Source of the DNA: Drosophila persimilis
Lineage: Eukaryota > Arthropoda > Insecta > Diptera > Drosophilidae
Direction of reading: 5' to 3'
DNA: 64,000 bases
Assembly (NCBI RefSeq): GCF_003286085.1
Contig: NW_020825289.1
Location: 744,001-808,000 of the forward strand
The position numbers were made by a program, and so were the translations under genes. Below, piece after piece: positions 1 through 10,594 of this stretch. Position 1 is the first letter of the stretch. The number at the start of each line of letters is the position of its first letter. The notes under the pieces are model-generated. The model did no database searches. It saw only the letters and a list, made by a program, of their open reading frames with translations, and was not told where the DNA came from.

Positions 1-1434
1 CCATGGCAATGAGGAGCTCCGCCGACGCTACCTTGCTTTTATGAAGATTGAGTTGCAGCACCCTTAGTGTCATGGGTGGCTAATTCAACCTCCCACGACG
101 GGTTGACTATGATTGTCAAGTCACCGTCCTCCTCCTCCTCCGAGTCGTCCAGCGCAAGACCCTGGGCGGCCTCCACTATGGTCTCCAGACCTAGGTCCTT
201 CTCGACCTCGCCTGCCTGGAGGGTGTGCGCATCTTTGTCCTCGAGGTGGCGCTTTTTCAGCCGTAGGTATACGCTACCTACGCCCCACGCCATCTTCCCG
301 AACTTGGGATACAGGATGTCCTCCGCCTCCTTGCTGATCTGGAGGATCACGTGCTGGCCCCCCTCGTTGGGTAGTGGGCTACCGGCATGCAGAACCTTCC
401 AGTCAGCCGTTGGCACGTCCGGATTTTGCCTCTGCAGCAGCTTCAGTGCTCGCTCCCCCTGGACAGCAATGGGGAAGAGCACCTTCGCCTTTGGTATGGA
501 CGGGATCAGCTCCCTGTCTACCACCTCCAGCTTGGCCCCCTCCCACAGAGCTTCCAGTAGGGGCACATTCTGCACCAGCCACTGCCGCGTTGGGTCGTCG
601 TTACACTTGAGAATTTTGACCCCGTTCAGCCATCCCGCTCCATCGAACGTGGGCATGGGAGCGCTGGGGTCCTCCTCCATTCGCGAGAACAGTGCCTCGA
701 CGAGCTGCGCGTGGACTAACATCCACTGCGCCGCCGTCATCTTCCCGTTCTCGTCGCTGCGGTCGATCAAGGCCATAATGAGAAGTCTCTTGGACACCTC
801 GCTCATGGCCTTCTGTCTCGGCTTCCTCGTCTTTGGCTGGGGGGGTGGCCACCTTGGGCCCGCGTTGCCGCTTGCTCGCCGGAGTGTCTTTGGCAGCACT
901 CTCGATCGAGCGTTGCCCCTTGGTGGCCAACATCTCCTCCACCTTGTTGGCGAATCCACCGTTTGTTGCCTTCATCTGGGGCAACTGCGCTTAGTGTTCG
1001 CGGCCCTCCTGTACCCGTTGCTCAGCCCAGGCTAGCTTGGACTTCTCCTCTTGGGAGATATCCGCCTTGCCCCGGAGCCGGCTCGGTAACTTGAGGGCCG
1101 CCTTATACTGAGCTTTTGCCTTCATCCCCTCCCTGGAACGCTTCGGCCCTTCCCTACGCAGGGAGCTGGTACCTGGGTCCGGCGAGCGGAGAAGGCTTTC
1201 CTCTTCGGTCTTGCTAATGGATAGCACGCTCTCCAGGTCCGAGTCTGCGTCGACAACGGCACCCGCGCAGCTCACCCTGCAACGCGTCGTTTTAGTGGCA
1301 GTAGTATTACAACTGACATGACCTGCTCCCGCCATGCCCGAGGTGTGACCGCTGGCTACACGCAGAGAGGATTGCTCCTCCCCGTGCCCGCCGGTGGTAG
1401 CAGTTACGCTTTCCACCGACGTTTGGGTTGACAT
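1..1434 (-). mobile_element. LOA-clade LINE, fragment entering from the left edge
   Basis: This stretch aligns along its whole length with 37604-39051, the start of ORF2 and nearly all of ORF1 of the complete LOA element further right. Bases 1-60 cover the first codons of ORF2; the rest of ORF2 lies outside the window. Similarity stops at about 1434-1436, just at the second in-frame ATG of ORF1, so the 5' UTR and its ribozyme are absent. The two copies differ at many positions, so they look like separate insertions of related subfamilies rather than a recent duplication. Whether the 1434 end is ordinary LINE 5' truncation or a later deletion cannot be told without the 3' end. Confidence 0.85.
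39..1434 (-). pseudogene. LOA ORF1 protein, broken
   Basis: ORF1 of LOA elements makes an RNA-binding protein thought to form the ribonucleoprotein with ORF2. Here the frame starts at ATG 1434-1432 (MSTQTSVES) and is similar to the intact 480-aa ORF1 at 37642-39084. Two lesions are visible. A TAT codon has become TAA at 991-993. Further on there is a one-base frameshift near 836-847, in a run of G on the plus strand. After the shift the frame runs cleanly to TAA at 39-41. The conserved C-terminal block (FDGAGWLNGVKILKCNDDPT and following) is intact as sequence. The product is a dead relic. Confidence 0.85.
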
Positions 1435-1686
1435 CCTTAAACTAATTGCATGCAATATTTATAATCACTTAAATTTAGCTAACTTTTAACTTATCTTTTT
1501 CCGCTTTTAGTAACTAAGTACCATTATTAACAGATAATTTTGTTTATTTAATAAATAAATAAAAAAAAAGTCTGTGACCCTTCTGCAGCTGTTGCCACCT
1601 GCGGACTGAAAACCACAGAGGCGGCACTTCAAATGAGATCGAAGGGCTTATTCTGCTCAAGAAACGACTCAGACGCGAGTAGATAC
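1435..1686. other. AT-rich gap, no gene seen
   Basis: AT-rich sequence with an A-run near 1558-1569. It is the left flank into which the roo-like BEL element inserted and it resumes at 8555. No open frame or known repeat was recognised. Confidence 0.6.
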
Positions 1687-1691
1687 GCACC
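1687..1691. repeat. Target site duplication GCACC, left copy
   Basis: GCACC sits directly left of the first LTR base (1692) and recurs at 8550-8554 directly after the right LTR. A 5-bp duplication is usual for BEL/Pao integrases. Confidence 0.9.
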
Positions 1692-2183
1692 TGTTAATGT
1701 GTGTGTGTGTGTAGGAAGCTGGGTTGTATACGGTACATAAACCGTCTACAGTTTGGTCGTCGCAACTGGAACTTGAACCAGTTGCACTGCGGAGTGGGTA
1801 TCCTACGGTGCGCAAGGGAGGGTCTGAAGACACGGCGACAGCCTCTGATGATTGCGATGGAAGATGAGTGACAGGCAGTTATGGTACTGTTTCTGATACT
1901 GACTTTATTGATATAATGATTCTTATTTATAGGTAATCAAAAGGTACAAAAGTGCTGAGTCTGTAAAATATATGTTTTGTGTATTATGGATAATTTTAGT
2001 GTCTGGTGGTCAATTGCGACATTTTGATGGTCAGCAACTGCCCCGCTGTCTTCGCTGCAGTGGCTAGTGTGTTGTCGTGAGGTATTATATTGCATGTTAC
2101 GTAGAACACTGTGTCACGGTGCCACTGTGTTATGCCGACGGGTATTATACACTATTACTTAAGCATATTTCTGCAACTGAACA
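1692..2183 (-). repeat. 3' LTR of roo-like BEL element
   Basis: 492 bp, homologous to 8022-8549. It includes a short TG run (1698-1712). Relative to the 5' LTR it lacks a 36-bp segment and differs at scattered bases. Element-strand ends are TGTTCAG and TTAACA. Confidence 0.93.
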
Positions 2184-2194
2184 TTCTCCCGGCC
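2184..2194 (-). promoter_or_regulatory. Polypurine tract of roo-like element
   Basis: On the minus strand GGCCGGGAGAA lies directly before the TGTTCAG start of the 3' LTR, the expected place for plus-strand DNA priming. Confidence 0.7.
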
Positions 2195-2207
2195 GTTGAA
2201 ACTGTGT

Positions 2208-3640
2208 TCAACCATCGTTCAAGTCGACGGCAAACCGGCGTGCAAGGGGTATAGGGGGTGATGACATGGCTGGATCGGGATTTGATTGCCTTGGTTTCCA
2301 TAGCTGATACTTCTTCCGGAAAATGAAGGCAATGATCAATAGAATTGATATTGCTAGGGCTGCATAAGCAGCGAGTTGATGGTGCTGCACGGTGGTGAGA
2401 TGGTGTGGCAGCTCGTGATGATTGATGGCTGATAGTTGCTGGCGTAGATCATCAAGTTCTTGAAGAAAGTCTGATGTCTGGTTCTTCAGTTGCCACATTG
2501 GGCAGTTGCCACCGGAGGGCTCACGTCACCAAGTGTAAGTCGATTTTACTTCGCTGATTGTGGTGCTGAAGGTGCTGATGCTTACTTCAGTATTGCGAGC
2601 AGTGCAACCAGGGGACATGGAGAGTAGACCAGTTCCTTCCAGTGTTATGGTTGACGGAAGTCCGTTGCATACTGCTTGAAGTTTAGTTGTAGAATGCGTT
2701 GCGAAGATCCATTTATTTGGATGCTGAGTTTTTAGCCACACCGTGTCAGCCTTTGTGTGTGTTACCTGACACAGTGTTTCTGTTTTATTGTTAAACAGTT
2801 GAAACTCACAGCGATTGTCCACATTGAAGATCGTCTGATGGTCAAAGCAGATGAACTCCTCGTTGTGTACTTTAAGACAACGTCGGAATTCCTCTTGGGT
2901 AGTGCCCATGAACTGGTCTCGGTGGATGTTAACCGTTACTATGGTGGTTCTGAGGTCCAATAGACTCCAGCTTGTTGAATCCCAAAACGGAATTGGGATG
3001 ATGTTGAAGACTTCGAGCTGAGCTGTTGAGACCAGCGGTAGCGTCAGCTTGAAGATGACGTGTTTTGCAGTCGAGGTTCCTTCGGCTCGCATGATTCTGT
3101 GTAGTTGAATCACCTCCTTCGTTGTGACCGGCAGCATTTGATCTTGTGGCAAATGATCCCGTATCTGGTCTAGTTGGTCTATTAGTTGCTCGGGAGACAC
3201 CAGCGTGGGGCTTATTCTCCGATGATGAATACCGATTAGGACATCAGATATGTCGGACTGCATTCGTTGAAGAGTTGTTGGGAGCAGGGTTAATTGTGTT
3301 CTGCGTTTTCGAGAGTTTTTCATTAAAACGCTTCCTGCTTGTAGCTCGTTATACACATGTTGAAAGTGTTGAACTATAGAGTTACATGCCGGAACATTTA
3401 TTAGTTCAGGGCACATGTATCGTAACTCTGAAATTCCAGCAGACATTATTTGCATATCCTTCCAATATGGGTCCAAGTCATAGTATACGATCAAGGTCCA
3501 CTCAGACGTTGCTATTCTTGATGTTCCAAGTTTCTCATAGAATATTCCAGGCTTGTTTGCGAATTATGTCACATTTATTGACTGTGACAATGCTAATGGA
3601 AGCATGAGCAACAGCACCCCTAATGTTGATGTTAATGTAG
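2208..3640 (-). pseudogene. Env-like domain of roo-like BEL element
   Basis: An envelope-like glycoprotein region follows integrase. A hydrophobic segment (LLLMLPLALS) near 3575-3620 looks like a signal peptide. A basic RKRR motif that could be a protease site follows near 3295. A transmembrane segment (AALAISILLIIAFIF) lies near 2317-2365, with a basic cytoplasmic tail (RKKYQLWK). All three parts are in one frame and are interrupted only by two in-frame stops, TAA at 3564-3566 and TGA at 2526-2528. The frame is also continuous with the displaced integrase C-terminus, so env may once have been part of a gag-pol-env polyprotein or have been made by splicing. Non-functional as it stands. Confidence 0.75.
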
Positions 3641-3690
3641 GTGACAATTTTGTTGTTCGCTGTTTGGGTGGCTCATCAATCTCCGTGGTG

Positions 3691-4974
3691 TCACTGATCA
3701 CGTTGTGGGAACGTTTGATTGCCACATCTTCTGGAAAGAGCGGCGCTAGACGAGTGATCGGGCGGTTGTATACGCCAGATGCTGTCAACCACTCGTACGT
3801 GGTTGTCCTGTCCAGGATATGTCTTAATGATGCGACCCATTGGCCACTTCATTACAGGAAGGTTGTCTTCTTTAACCAAAACTAATAATCCTTCAGGTAC
3901 GTTTGATGAAGCGGTCTTCCATTTATGCCGAGCTTGCAATTCTTGGAGGTATTCTGTAGACCATTGTTTCCAGAATGAATGCTTTAGGCGCGATACCAAT
4001 TCCCAGCGCTTGACCAATGTTCTTCCTTGATGATCAGCATTGACGTCAGGAGGCGTTGTCAATGGTTCACCAATTAAGAAGTGTCCTGGGGTGAGCGCTG
4101 TTGTATCAGTGGGATCATTTGACATTGGAGTGATGGGTCGAGAATTGAGAATTGCTTCAATTTCGATTATCACTGTGTTTAGTTCTTCAAATGTCAATGA
4201 GGTTGTGTTGGTGGTTGTTATCAACAGCTTTTTTGCTGATTTTACCGCCGCTTCCCAGAGGCCGCCAAACGATGGAGCCCTGGGAGGAATGAATTTAAAA
4301 TCCACTTGTTTTTTGTTGCAATGATTCGTGATCAGAGAACTTGCCTTTGAGCTGAATATAGAATCTTCTAATTCTTTAAGCTGGTTGTTTGCACCCACAA
4401 AGTTCGTTGCATTGCCGCAATGAATAGTTTGGCCCTTCCCACGTCTGCTTAAGAATCGACGCAGGGCGGCCAAGAATGCATCTGTGGTCAGGTGGCTTAC
4501 CAGCTCCAGGTGTACTGCCTTTGTGGAAAAGCAGCAGAACACGGCGATGTATGCCTTATCTGGTCTTTTGCCTCGGATCTTATGGTGGATCGAGATTGGT
4601 CCACAGTAGTCGACGCCTGCATTAAGAAACGGGCGTGCTTGTGTGACTCGTTGTGCTGGGAGATGGCCCATGATCTGGTGCATCAGCTTTGGTGCATCTA
4701 CAACAGCTGTGGATGATGCTTCTAGCCATTGTCTTGTCATTGATAATCCAATATTGTTGTCTTGCGATTGTCTTAGTGCTTGAGCACCACAATGCATGTT
4801 CTCCTCATGTACCTCCCGCAAGATCATTTTGACGATTGGGTCATTGTAAGGCAGCAAAACTGGGTGTTTTGCGTTGTATGGAAGTAGAGCTTCTTCAAGT
4901 CTACCACTAACTCGGATGAGCTCATCGTCTCCTAGGAAGGGAGATAACGATATGATCGAGCTCTTTCTATCCAC
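3691..4974 (-). pseudogene. BEL integrase, roo-like element
   Basis: The 427-aa open stretch matches BEL integrases. The first catalytic Asp is in GVDYCGP, the Glu is in FGGLWEA, and the downstream NSRPIT and LTPGHFLIG blocks are present. Two defects stand out. The second catalytic Asp, normally in C-D-N-A/G-T-N, is Gly here (HCGNATNF; complement of 4411-4413), which should abolish strand transfer. The Zn-binding Cys pair before PKLMHQIMG is replaced by unrelated residues. The C-terminal RPITRLAPL motif lies in another frame (3700-3788), so a one-base shift occurred near 3780. Integrase normally inserts element cDNA into chromosomal DNA in the nucleus. Confidence 0.85.
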
Positions 4975-4978
4975 AGTC

Positions 4979-6745
4979 TTATAGCGTTGGAACTGTTTTA
5001 ACTCTGCTGTAAACTCGGGCGTGAGTCAGTTCGTCTGAGCAGAGCGTCGTGGTGTTCGCTCTGTTGGTTTTGTAGCAGAAGCGTAACATATAAGTCACAA
5101 TGCGTTGCAGTTTGTGAAACGAGTTGCTATGTCTGCAAGTATATAATTCATCCCCAAGTGCGCTAGGTGTGATTGGCAAGCTTACATGTTTAGCTTTTCT
5201 CTCAAGATTGCTGGGTTCTATGTTGGCTGCCTTCGTCCAGTTGTCTCGAGATCCGTGCAGGAATACTGGTCCATATAACCACAGATTGTGATCTGCCAGT
5301 CTGCTTGCTGCGGTTCCTCTTGACAGGACATCGGCTGCGTTGTTGGCCGATGACACGTGACGCCATTGTGACTGGTTTGTTAATGCCTGGATCTTGGCTA
5401 TTCGATTTGCCACAAAGGTATGGTATGTTGATGACGATGCGTTTATCCAGGATAACACAACTGTGGAATCACTCCAAAACCATCCTGAAACCGTGTTAAT
5501 GTCCATGTGCAGATCCTGTCGGAGTCAGTTTGTGAGCTCGGCACCGAGGTCTGCAGCACAAAGTTCTAACCGTGGTAGCGATTGTTTGGCTGTCGGCGCC
5601 ACACGTGATTTCGAACAGAGCAGTCTTACTGACACTTGGTTGTTTTTGTATGTTGCGCGTACATATACTGCTGTGCCATATGCTCGTTCTGATGCATCTA
5701 CAAACGTATGGAGTTCTTGTGTAACTGGAATTTTACCATCGTAGATATGCCGGGGAATTTGCATTTTGTTCAATGTTTGTAAGTCGTCCCGGTATTCTTT
5801 CCATTCGGTTTGGTGTTGTAATGGTAATTCGTCATCCCAATCCAGTTTGAGCTCCCAAAGTGGTTGCATGAAGATTTTTGCCTTTACTACCACCGGTGCA
5901 AAGAGTCCTAGTGGGTCAAAGATTTGGGGCAGTTCGGAACATACCACCCGTTTGGTGATGCGTGTAGCCTGGCCTTTCTGTGTTCGTCCACACAATGTAT
6001 CCTTCTTCGGCATCCAGATGAGACCCAGAGTTTTCACGCTGTAGTGCTCTAGTGTCTCTCCTAGTTTTACATCGGTTACAATATCCTCTTTGGGGATTCC
6101 TTGGAGAAGTTGCTCATTGTTGGAGCACCACTTGCGCAATTTGAATCCGGACGGTAGCAATATCTTATTTAGTTCTTGTCGAACATGAATTGCCTCTGGA
6201 ATCGTGTTTACTCCAGTTAGACAGTCGTCAATATAGAAATCGGTTTTTAATGTTGTTGATCCTACTGGTAGTCTGTCTTTGTATTGTATTGCCAAATGAT
6301 CCAGACATTTCGTTGCTAGGAACTGAGCAGCTGTTGTCCCATATGTTACTGTTTTCAGGCGATAGTACCTGATCTCTTCGGATGGATTGTTTCTCCAGAC
6401 TATCATCTGATGGAATTGATCCGGATTCATCCACACTTGCCGGTACATCTTTTCTATGTCCGCTGTGAATACGTACTTATGAATTCGAAATCGTAGCAGA
6501 ATAGACATAAATCATGCTGATTTGCATGAGGCATCGAATACTACCCGAAGCTTTGTGGTGGTGCTCTCAGGTTTGAGTACACAATGATGTGGAATGAAGT
6601 AGTGCCTTTTGGGAACTTTTGATGCTTGCACAATCTTCATATGTCCTAGTCCTTCATACTCTTCCATGAAGTCCACATAACTCTTCCAAGTTTCTGTTGA
6701 GCTTCGCCGCTCCAACGCTAGGAATCTTTTTGTTGCGGTTTCCAA
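4979..6745 (-). pseudogene. BEL reverse transcriptase and RNase H, roo-like element
   Basis: One frame encodes RT followed by RNase H, which turn element RNA into DNA. RT landmarks are HCVLKPES and KLRVVFDAS (6540-6600), FTADIEKMYRQV (about 6430-6470) and the catalytic TDFYIDD (about 6225-6245). FDPLGLFAPV marks the connection, FVDASERAYG the start of RNase H, and WSDSTVVLSWI its later acidic motif. In-frame stops lie at 6512-6514, where a block before the RT palm is also deleted, and at 5525-5527. The integrase frame continues in a different register from 4974. Confidence 0.88.
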
Positions 6746-6786
6746 CGACTCCCCCAGGGCTGAAGGGTGTTCGGAAAATGGGAGCT

Positions 6787-7910
6787 TTACAATAAAACGG
6801 CCGTCTGAAGCTGTCTGAAGATTTTCTGTAAAAATGAGCTTCGCACCGTGCTTCCACTGGAGTGCGTGGTTTGTCTTCCGTCTCTAGATTGTCCAGAGTT
6901 CAGAATCTTTCCATGAGCTCGTTTACGTCCGTTGCACAAATGGGTGAGGAATTGTGGGCAGATTTGACTTTTCCTGCCACAATCCATCCCAGTTTCGTGT
7001 TTTGTAGCAACGGTCCTTAGCTGCTGTTGATCTGGTAGCAGCAGCGAGTAGTAATGCTCGGCTCCGATTAGCATGTCGATTTTGCCTGGCTTATGGAAGT
7101 TTGGATCTGCCAGTGAGATCTTGCTTGGTACGTTTAAGCTCTCTGAATCGAGTGCCTGAGCTGGTTGATCAGCTATTATCTGTGGTAATACGAAAGCTTC
7201 AATTCTTTGCGTAAAACCATTGTGAAGGGATTTCATGAGCACATTTACTCGAGCCCTGCTGGTCTTTGATTGACCTCCGATTCCTTCGATCCGTAATGTT
7301 GTGTCTTTTAGTTTGAGTGACAACATTGATGCCATTCGTTCAGAGATCAAGTTTATCTGTGATCCTGAATCTAGCAGTGCTCTGAAATTAGCAACATGCC
7401 TGTTGGCTTCTACTGCCACCTTTGCTGTGGCCAGAAGATTGTAACTATTGTTACTTGCTGCACCAACCGGGCCTCTTGATTTTGTAGCTGCGCCTGATGC
7501 TGTTTCCAAATGTAGCATTGTGTTGTGCTTCTTTACACACTTGAAGCAGTTTCGACCAGGGCATGCGTTTGTTTTGTGATTTGTTCTAAAACAATTAACG
7601 CACATTTCTTTGTTTTTGTACCAATTTAGTCGTTCTGATGGAGATTTGGAGCGAAATTCTTCGCATCCTAGAGCCAATGGCTTACTTTCTTGCAGAATGT
7701 GCATAAATGTAATAGTACAGGTGATGTGTTGGAAGGAGGGATTTGTACTGTTTCCAATCTATGGAACGCACGGAACAACAAAAATTGATTACCTTGGTGG
7801 TAATCGAATTCTATAGCTGTTTTTCTGTTGGTTGATAACCTGAATATGTCAGATTTGCCAAAGTGATACTTATTGGTGGGAGATACCGTAAGTATTTGGC
7901 CTGGTGCCAA
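6787..7910 (-). pseudogene. Gag zinc knuckles and protease, roo-like element
   Basis: A CxxC..C array (CTFC, then CVNCF, ACPGRNCFKC) ending in TMLH is the nucleocapsid-like zone of BEL Gag. It is followed by an aspartic protease with LLDSGSQINLIS and, about 110 residues later, the DMLIGAEHYYSLLL block typical of BEL proteases. The array is split between two frames with a shift near 7690, and a second shift follows the protease near 7015. The long N-terminal Gag domain is missing. A BEL gag fragment stranded at 9304-9640 could derive from this or a related family. Confidence 0.82.
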
Positions 7911-8002
7911 ATTTTTATTGAAGATGTCCTGTTGACTGCTTCAATCTAATGTCCAGATCGAATCCTTTCACTGTAGCTTGTCTGACAGTTTGAAAGGATG
8001 AC

Positions 8003-8019
8003 CAAGGTCGGGGCCACCA
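8003..8019 (-). promoter_or_regulatory. Primer binding site of roo-like element
   Basis: Two bases downstream of the 5' LTR the element strand reads TGGTGGCCCCGACC. A TGG start (complement of tRNA CCA) directly after an LTR is diagnostic of a PBS. The tRNA species was not determined. Confidence 0.7.
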
Positions 8020-8021
8020 AA

Positions 8022-8549
8022 TGTTAATGTGTGTGTGTGTGTAGGAAGCTGGGTTGCATACGGTGCATAAACCGTCTACAGTTTGGTCGTCGCAAATAGA
8101 ACTTGAACCAGTTGGACTGCAGAGTGGGTATCCTACGGTGCGTAAGGGAGGGTCTGAAGACACGGCGACAGCCTCTGATGATTGCGATGGAAGATGAGTG
8201 ACAGGCAGTTATGGTACTGTTTCTGATACTGATTTTATTGATAAAACTGATTCTTATTTATAGGTAATAAAAGGTACAAAAGTGCTGAGTCTGTAAAATA
8301 TATGTTTTGTGTATTATGGATAATTTTAGTGTCTGGTGGGCAATTGCGATATTTTGATGGTCAGCAGCTGCCCCGCTGTCTTCGCCCTCTGCGTAGAGAG
8401 TGCATTATCAGCAGAACTCACTGCAGTGGCCAGTGTGTTGTCGTGAGTTATTATATTACATGTTAAATAGAACACTGTGTCACGGTGCCACTGTGTTATG
8501 CCGACGGGTATTATAAACTATTACTTAAGCATATTTCTGCAACTGAACA
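8022..8549 (-). repeat. 5' LTR of roo-like BEL element
   Basis: 528 bp, homologous to 1692-2183 with the same terminal TGTT...AACA. It contains a 36-bp block (about 8392-8427) that is absent from the other LTR. Confidence 0.93.
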
Positions 8550-8554
8550 GCACC
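8550..8554. repeat. Target site duplication GCACC, right copy
   Basis: Matches 1687-1691 and marks the right boundary of the roo-like element. Confidence 0.9.
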
Positions 8555-9024
8555 AATAACCCGCAGGTTAACAGAGTCTTCAGAAGAGTGGCTAATCGGG
8601 TAAGGAAGAAATTGGCGAAACCAAAGATCGATGCCACGGATAGACTGCTATCGATGGCCACAGTTCGCGTACACTCAAGCTACGCCCTTTGGAAACAGAC
8701 GCTACAAGCAGCAACCAACACCTCGCTTTCCGGTAAGAAAGGCTGATGGCTCATGGGCAAGAACAGCAATGGACAGTGTTGAGGCTTTTGCGACGAATCT
8801 GGAAGAAAGATTCACACCATTCCGGAGGAAATCTGGTAAAAGAGCAATGATGGTCACTGAGTGACTGAATGAGACCCACCAGATGGAGCTCCCTGTGGCG
8901 CCAATCAGTTTTCAATCAGGGCCGGAGCATTTGGTGGTGAAGGAGTTTAAGGCTAAGAAGAAGCCCATATCCCTTCCAAATCTTTCCAGTGTGCCACCCT
9001 CAACCCCAACTTCCTCTTCCTCAA
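8555..9024 (+). pseudogene. Jockey-like LINE ORF2, linker before RT
   Basis: Short open stretches in different frames give VRKKLAKPKIDATDRLLS, then KADGSWARTAMDSVEAFATNLEERFTP, then LVVKEFKAKKKPIS. This order matches the linker between endonuclease and RT in Jockey-clade elements (F, Doc and Juan type), in which a 'ADGSWA...FA.HL...F.P' block precedes the '(I)K.LK.KKAPG' start of RT. Stops and frameshifts separate the pieces. A Jockey-like RT resumes at 12801, so the CR1-like element between may have split one older LINE, although the two halves overlap slightly in content and could be two copies. Confidence 0.55.
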
Positions 9025-9303
9025 CTTCCCGTCTTGCTTCCACCTTTCCAAAAAACTAACTTCTCTTTTAGTAACCTATCAGAATGTAAGAGGCTTGCGT
9101 AGTAAGTTCAGCATTCTTTTCCGGGATAGTGTTGCATTTGCTTCCCACGTTATTGTGTTTACTGAAACCTGGTTAAAGCCGGACATTCTTAGTTCCGAGG
9201 TTTTGGCAGGTCGGTACACCACTTTTAGAAAGGACCGTTCGTCTCGACGTGCAGGAGGGGTTCTAATTGCAGTGGACTCTTACGTCACGTCAGAACACTT
9301 CAC
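9025..9303 (+). repeat. CR1-like endonuclease start, upstream copy of tandem duplication
   Basis: Nearly identical to 9641-9928, with a handful of substitutions and an 11-bp tandem gain of TAGTAACCTCT in the second copy. It covers the inter-ORF sequence and the first roughly 70 codons of a CR1-like endonuclease (YQNVRGLRSKFS, VIVFTETWL). Confidence 0.9.
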
Positions 9304-9685
9304 CATCATCGACAGCCATCCGGACTTAACAAACATAGAAAAGCTCCAGCATTTGCGTTCATGTCTGCGGGATTCGGCATTGGAGACTGTTCGGTCGCTG
9401 GAAATCTCAGATGGCAATTATGCTGTGGCATTAGATTTGTTGGAAAACAGATTCAATAATCGGCGATTGGTTCAGGCACACATCGATGAGATCTTGGCGC
9501 TTCAGGCTGTGGAACCTGGGTCAGTGGTCATGCTTCGGGAGCTTTCAGACAAGTTCAATTCACATATGCGCGCACTCCAGGGTTTGAGCACCACTGAGCA
9601 GATCGCAGGATGCATCATCGTGCAGGAGCTTCTCCGAAATCTTCCCGTCCTGCTTCCACCCTTCCAAAAAACGAACTTCTCTTAG
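9095..9685 (+). pseudogene. Chimeric ORF: CR1-like endonuclease start fused to BEL Gag
   Basis: A continuous 196-codon frame. Residues 1 to about 70 are the N-terminus of a CR1-like apurinic-type endonuclease, including the catalytic TETWL motif. At 9303/9304, right after EHFT, the sequence switches to a BEL/Pao Gag domain of the DUF1759 type (LTNIEKLQHLRSCL, ALETVRSLE, NYAVALDLLENRF, HIDEILALQ). The Gag part ends at about 9640, where a second copy of the LINE segment begins. There is no stop at the fusion. Whether it is expressed is unknown; it most likely arose by template switching or recombination, not selection for a fusion protein. Confidence 0.8.
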
Positions 9686-9928
9686 TAACCTCTTAGTAAC
9701 CTATCAGAATGTAAGAGGCTTGCGTAGTAAGCTCAGCATTCTTTTCCGGGATAGTGTTGCATTCGCTTCCCACGTTATTGTGTTTACTGAAACCTGGTTA
9801 AAGCCGGACATTCTTAGTTCCGAGGTTTTGGCAGGTCGGTACACCACTTTTAGAAAGGACCGTTCGTCTCGACGTGCAGGAGGGGTTCTAATTGCAGTGG
9901 ACTCTTACGTCACGTCAGAACACTTCAC
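9641..9928 (+). repeat. CR1-like endonuclease start, downstream copy
   Basis: Second copy of the 9025-9303 segment. This one continues into the rest of the CR1-like ORF2. The junction with the Gag fragment has microhomology (CTTCCCGTC). Confidence 0.9.
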
Positions 9929-10594
9929 AGTCCAAGTTCAACAGGAACTGGAATTCCTGTGTGTAAAACTGATTCTTCCCGCTTTCGCTATATTCATTAC
10001 TTGCTCGTATATCCCACCTTCTTCGGATATTTCAATTGATGAGCAGCACTTGTCCGCTTTAACCGCTGTTTCTTCCTCGCTACTGATAAAGATCGTATGA
10101 TAGTTCTTGGTGACTTCAACTTGCCAGGAACTGTTTGGTCTTCGGTAAACGAGTCTAGTATCCTAGTGCCCATGTCACGACATGACTTTGTTGACGGCTT
10201 GCTTGCCCTGTCCCTGTCTCAAGTCAATCATGTAAAAAATTTCTTGGGTCGATTGCTTGATCTATGCTTTATATCGGATCCGACCATAGTGTTGTTAGCA
10301 CGAGCCCTTCCGCTCACTATACCTGAAGACGCCTGCCACCCTACTTTCGAGGTGTCGCTAGATATAGGACCAACTGTATTGGATCGGTCGAGTAGACTAC
10401 CTGAACGTGTCCGCTGCTTTCGTAAAGCCGAGTTTGCGAAGCTTAATAACCTTATTAGGGATTTTGATTGGTCTGCTTTGTACTTGTGCACTGATGTCAT
10501 AAAAGGCACAAACATTTTTTACACTGCTCTTGGCACATTTTTTGATTCTTGTGTCCCGCTTTCTTGTCCGATTAGATCTGGAAAACCCCCTTAG
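9720..10594 (+). pseudogene. CR1-like ORF2 endonuclease domain
   Basis: Exonuclease/endonuclease/phosphatase-fold domain that nicks target DNA. Visible motifs: NVRGLRSK at the start, VIVFTETWL, RAGGVLIAV, MIVLGDFNLPG (catalytic Asp and Asn), and a final DACHPTFEVSL in the position of the SDH motif. The frame shifts by one near 10097, so the protein is split into 126- and 165-codon pieces, and it stops at 10592-10594. The RT continues in a third frame from 10659. Confidence 0.78.

Larger units (their letters stand above)
1692..8549 (-). mobile_element. BEL/Pao LTR retrotransposon, roo-like, with env-like domain
   Basis: A 6.86-kb element bounded by LTRs of 492 and 528 bp that begin TGTTCAG and end TTAACA in element orientation, with GCACC duplicated on both sides, so the insertion itself is intact. 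In element order it holds a PBS (8003-8019), a gag remnant, a retropepsin, RT, RNase H, integrase, an env-like region and a PPT (2184-2194). Most of gag is missing: only about 100 bp separate the PBS from the zinc-knuckle region. One env-like domain following pol in the same frame fits roo-type BEL elements; assignment to roo itself is by architecture only. Every coding part carries stops or frameshifts, and the LTRs have diverged, so the copy is old. Confidence 0.92.

Noticed and set aside
67-1035. Plus-strand frame of 322 codons
   Set aside because: Shadow of the LOA ORF1 on the minus strand; Ser/Arg/Pro-rich with no domain.
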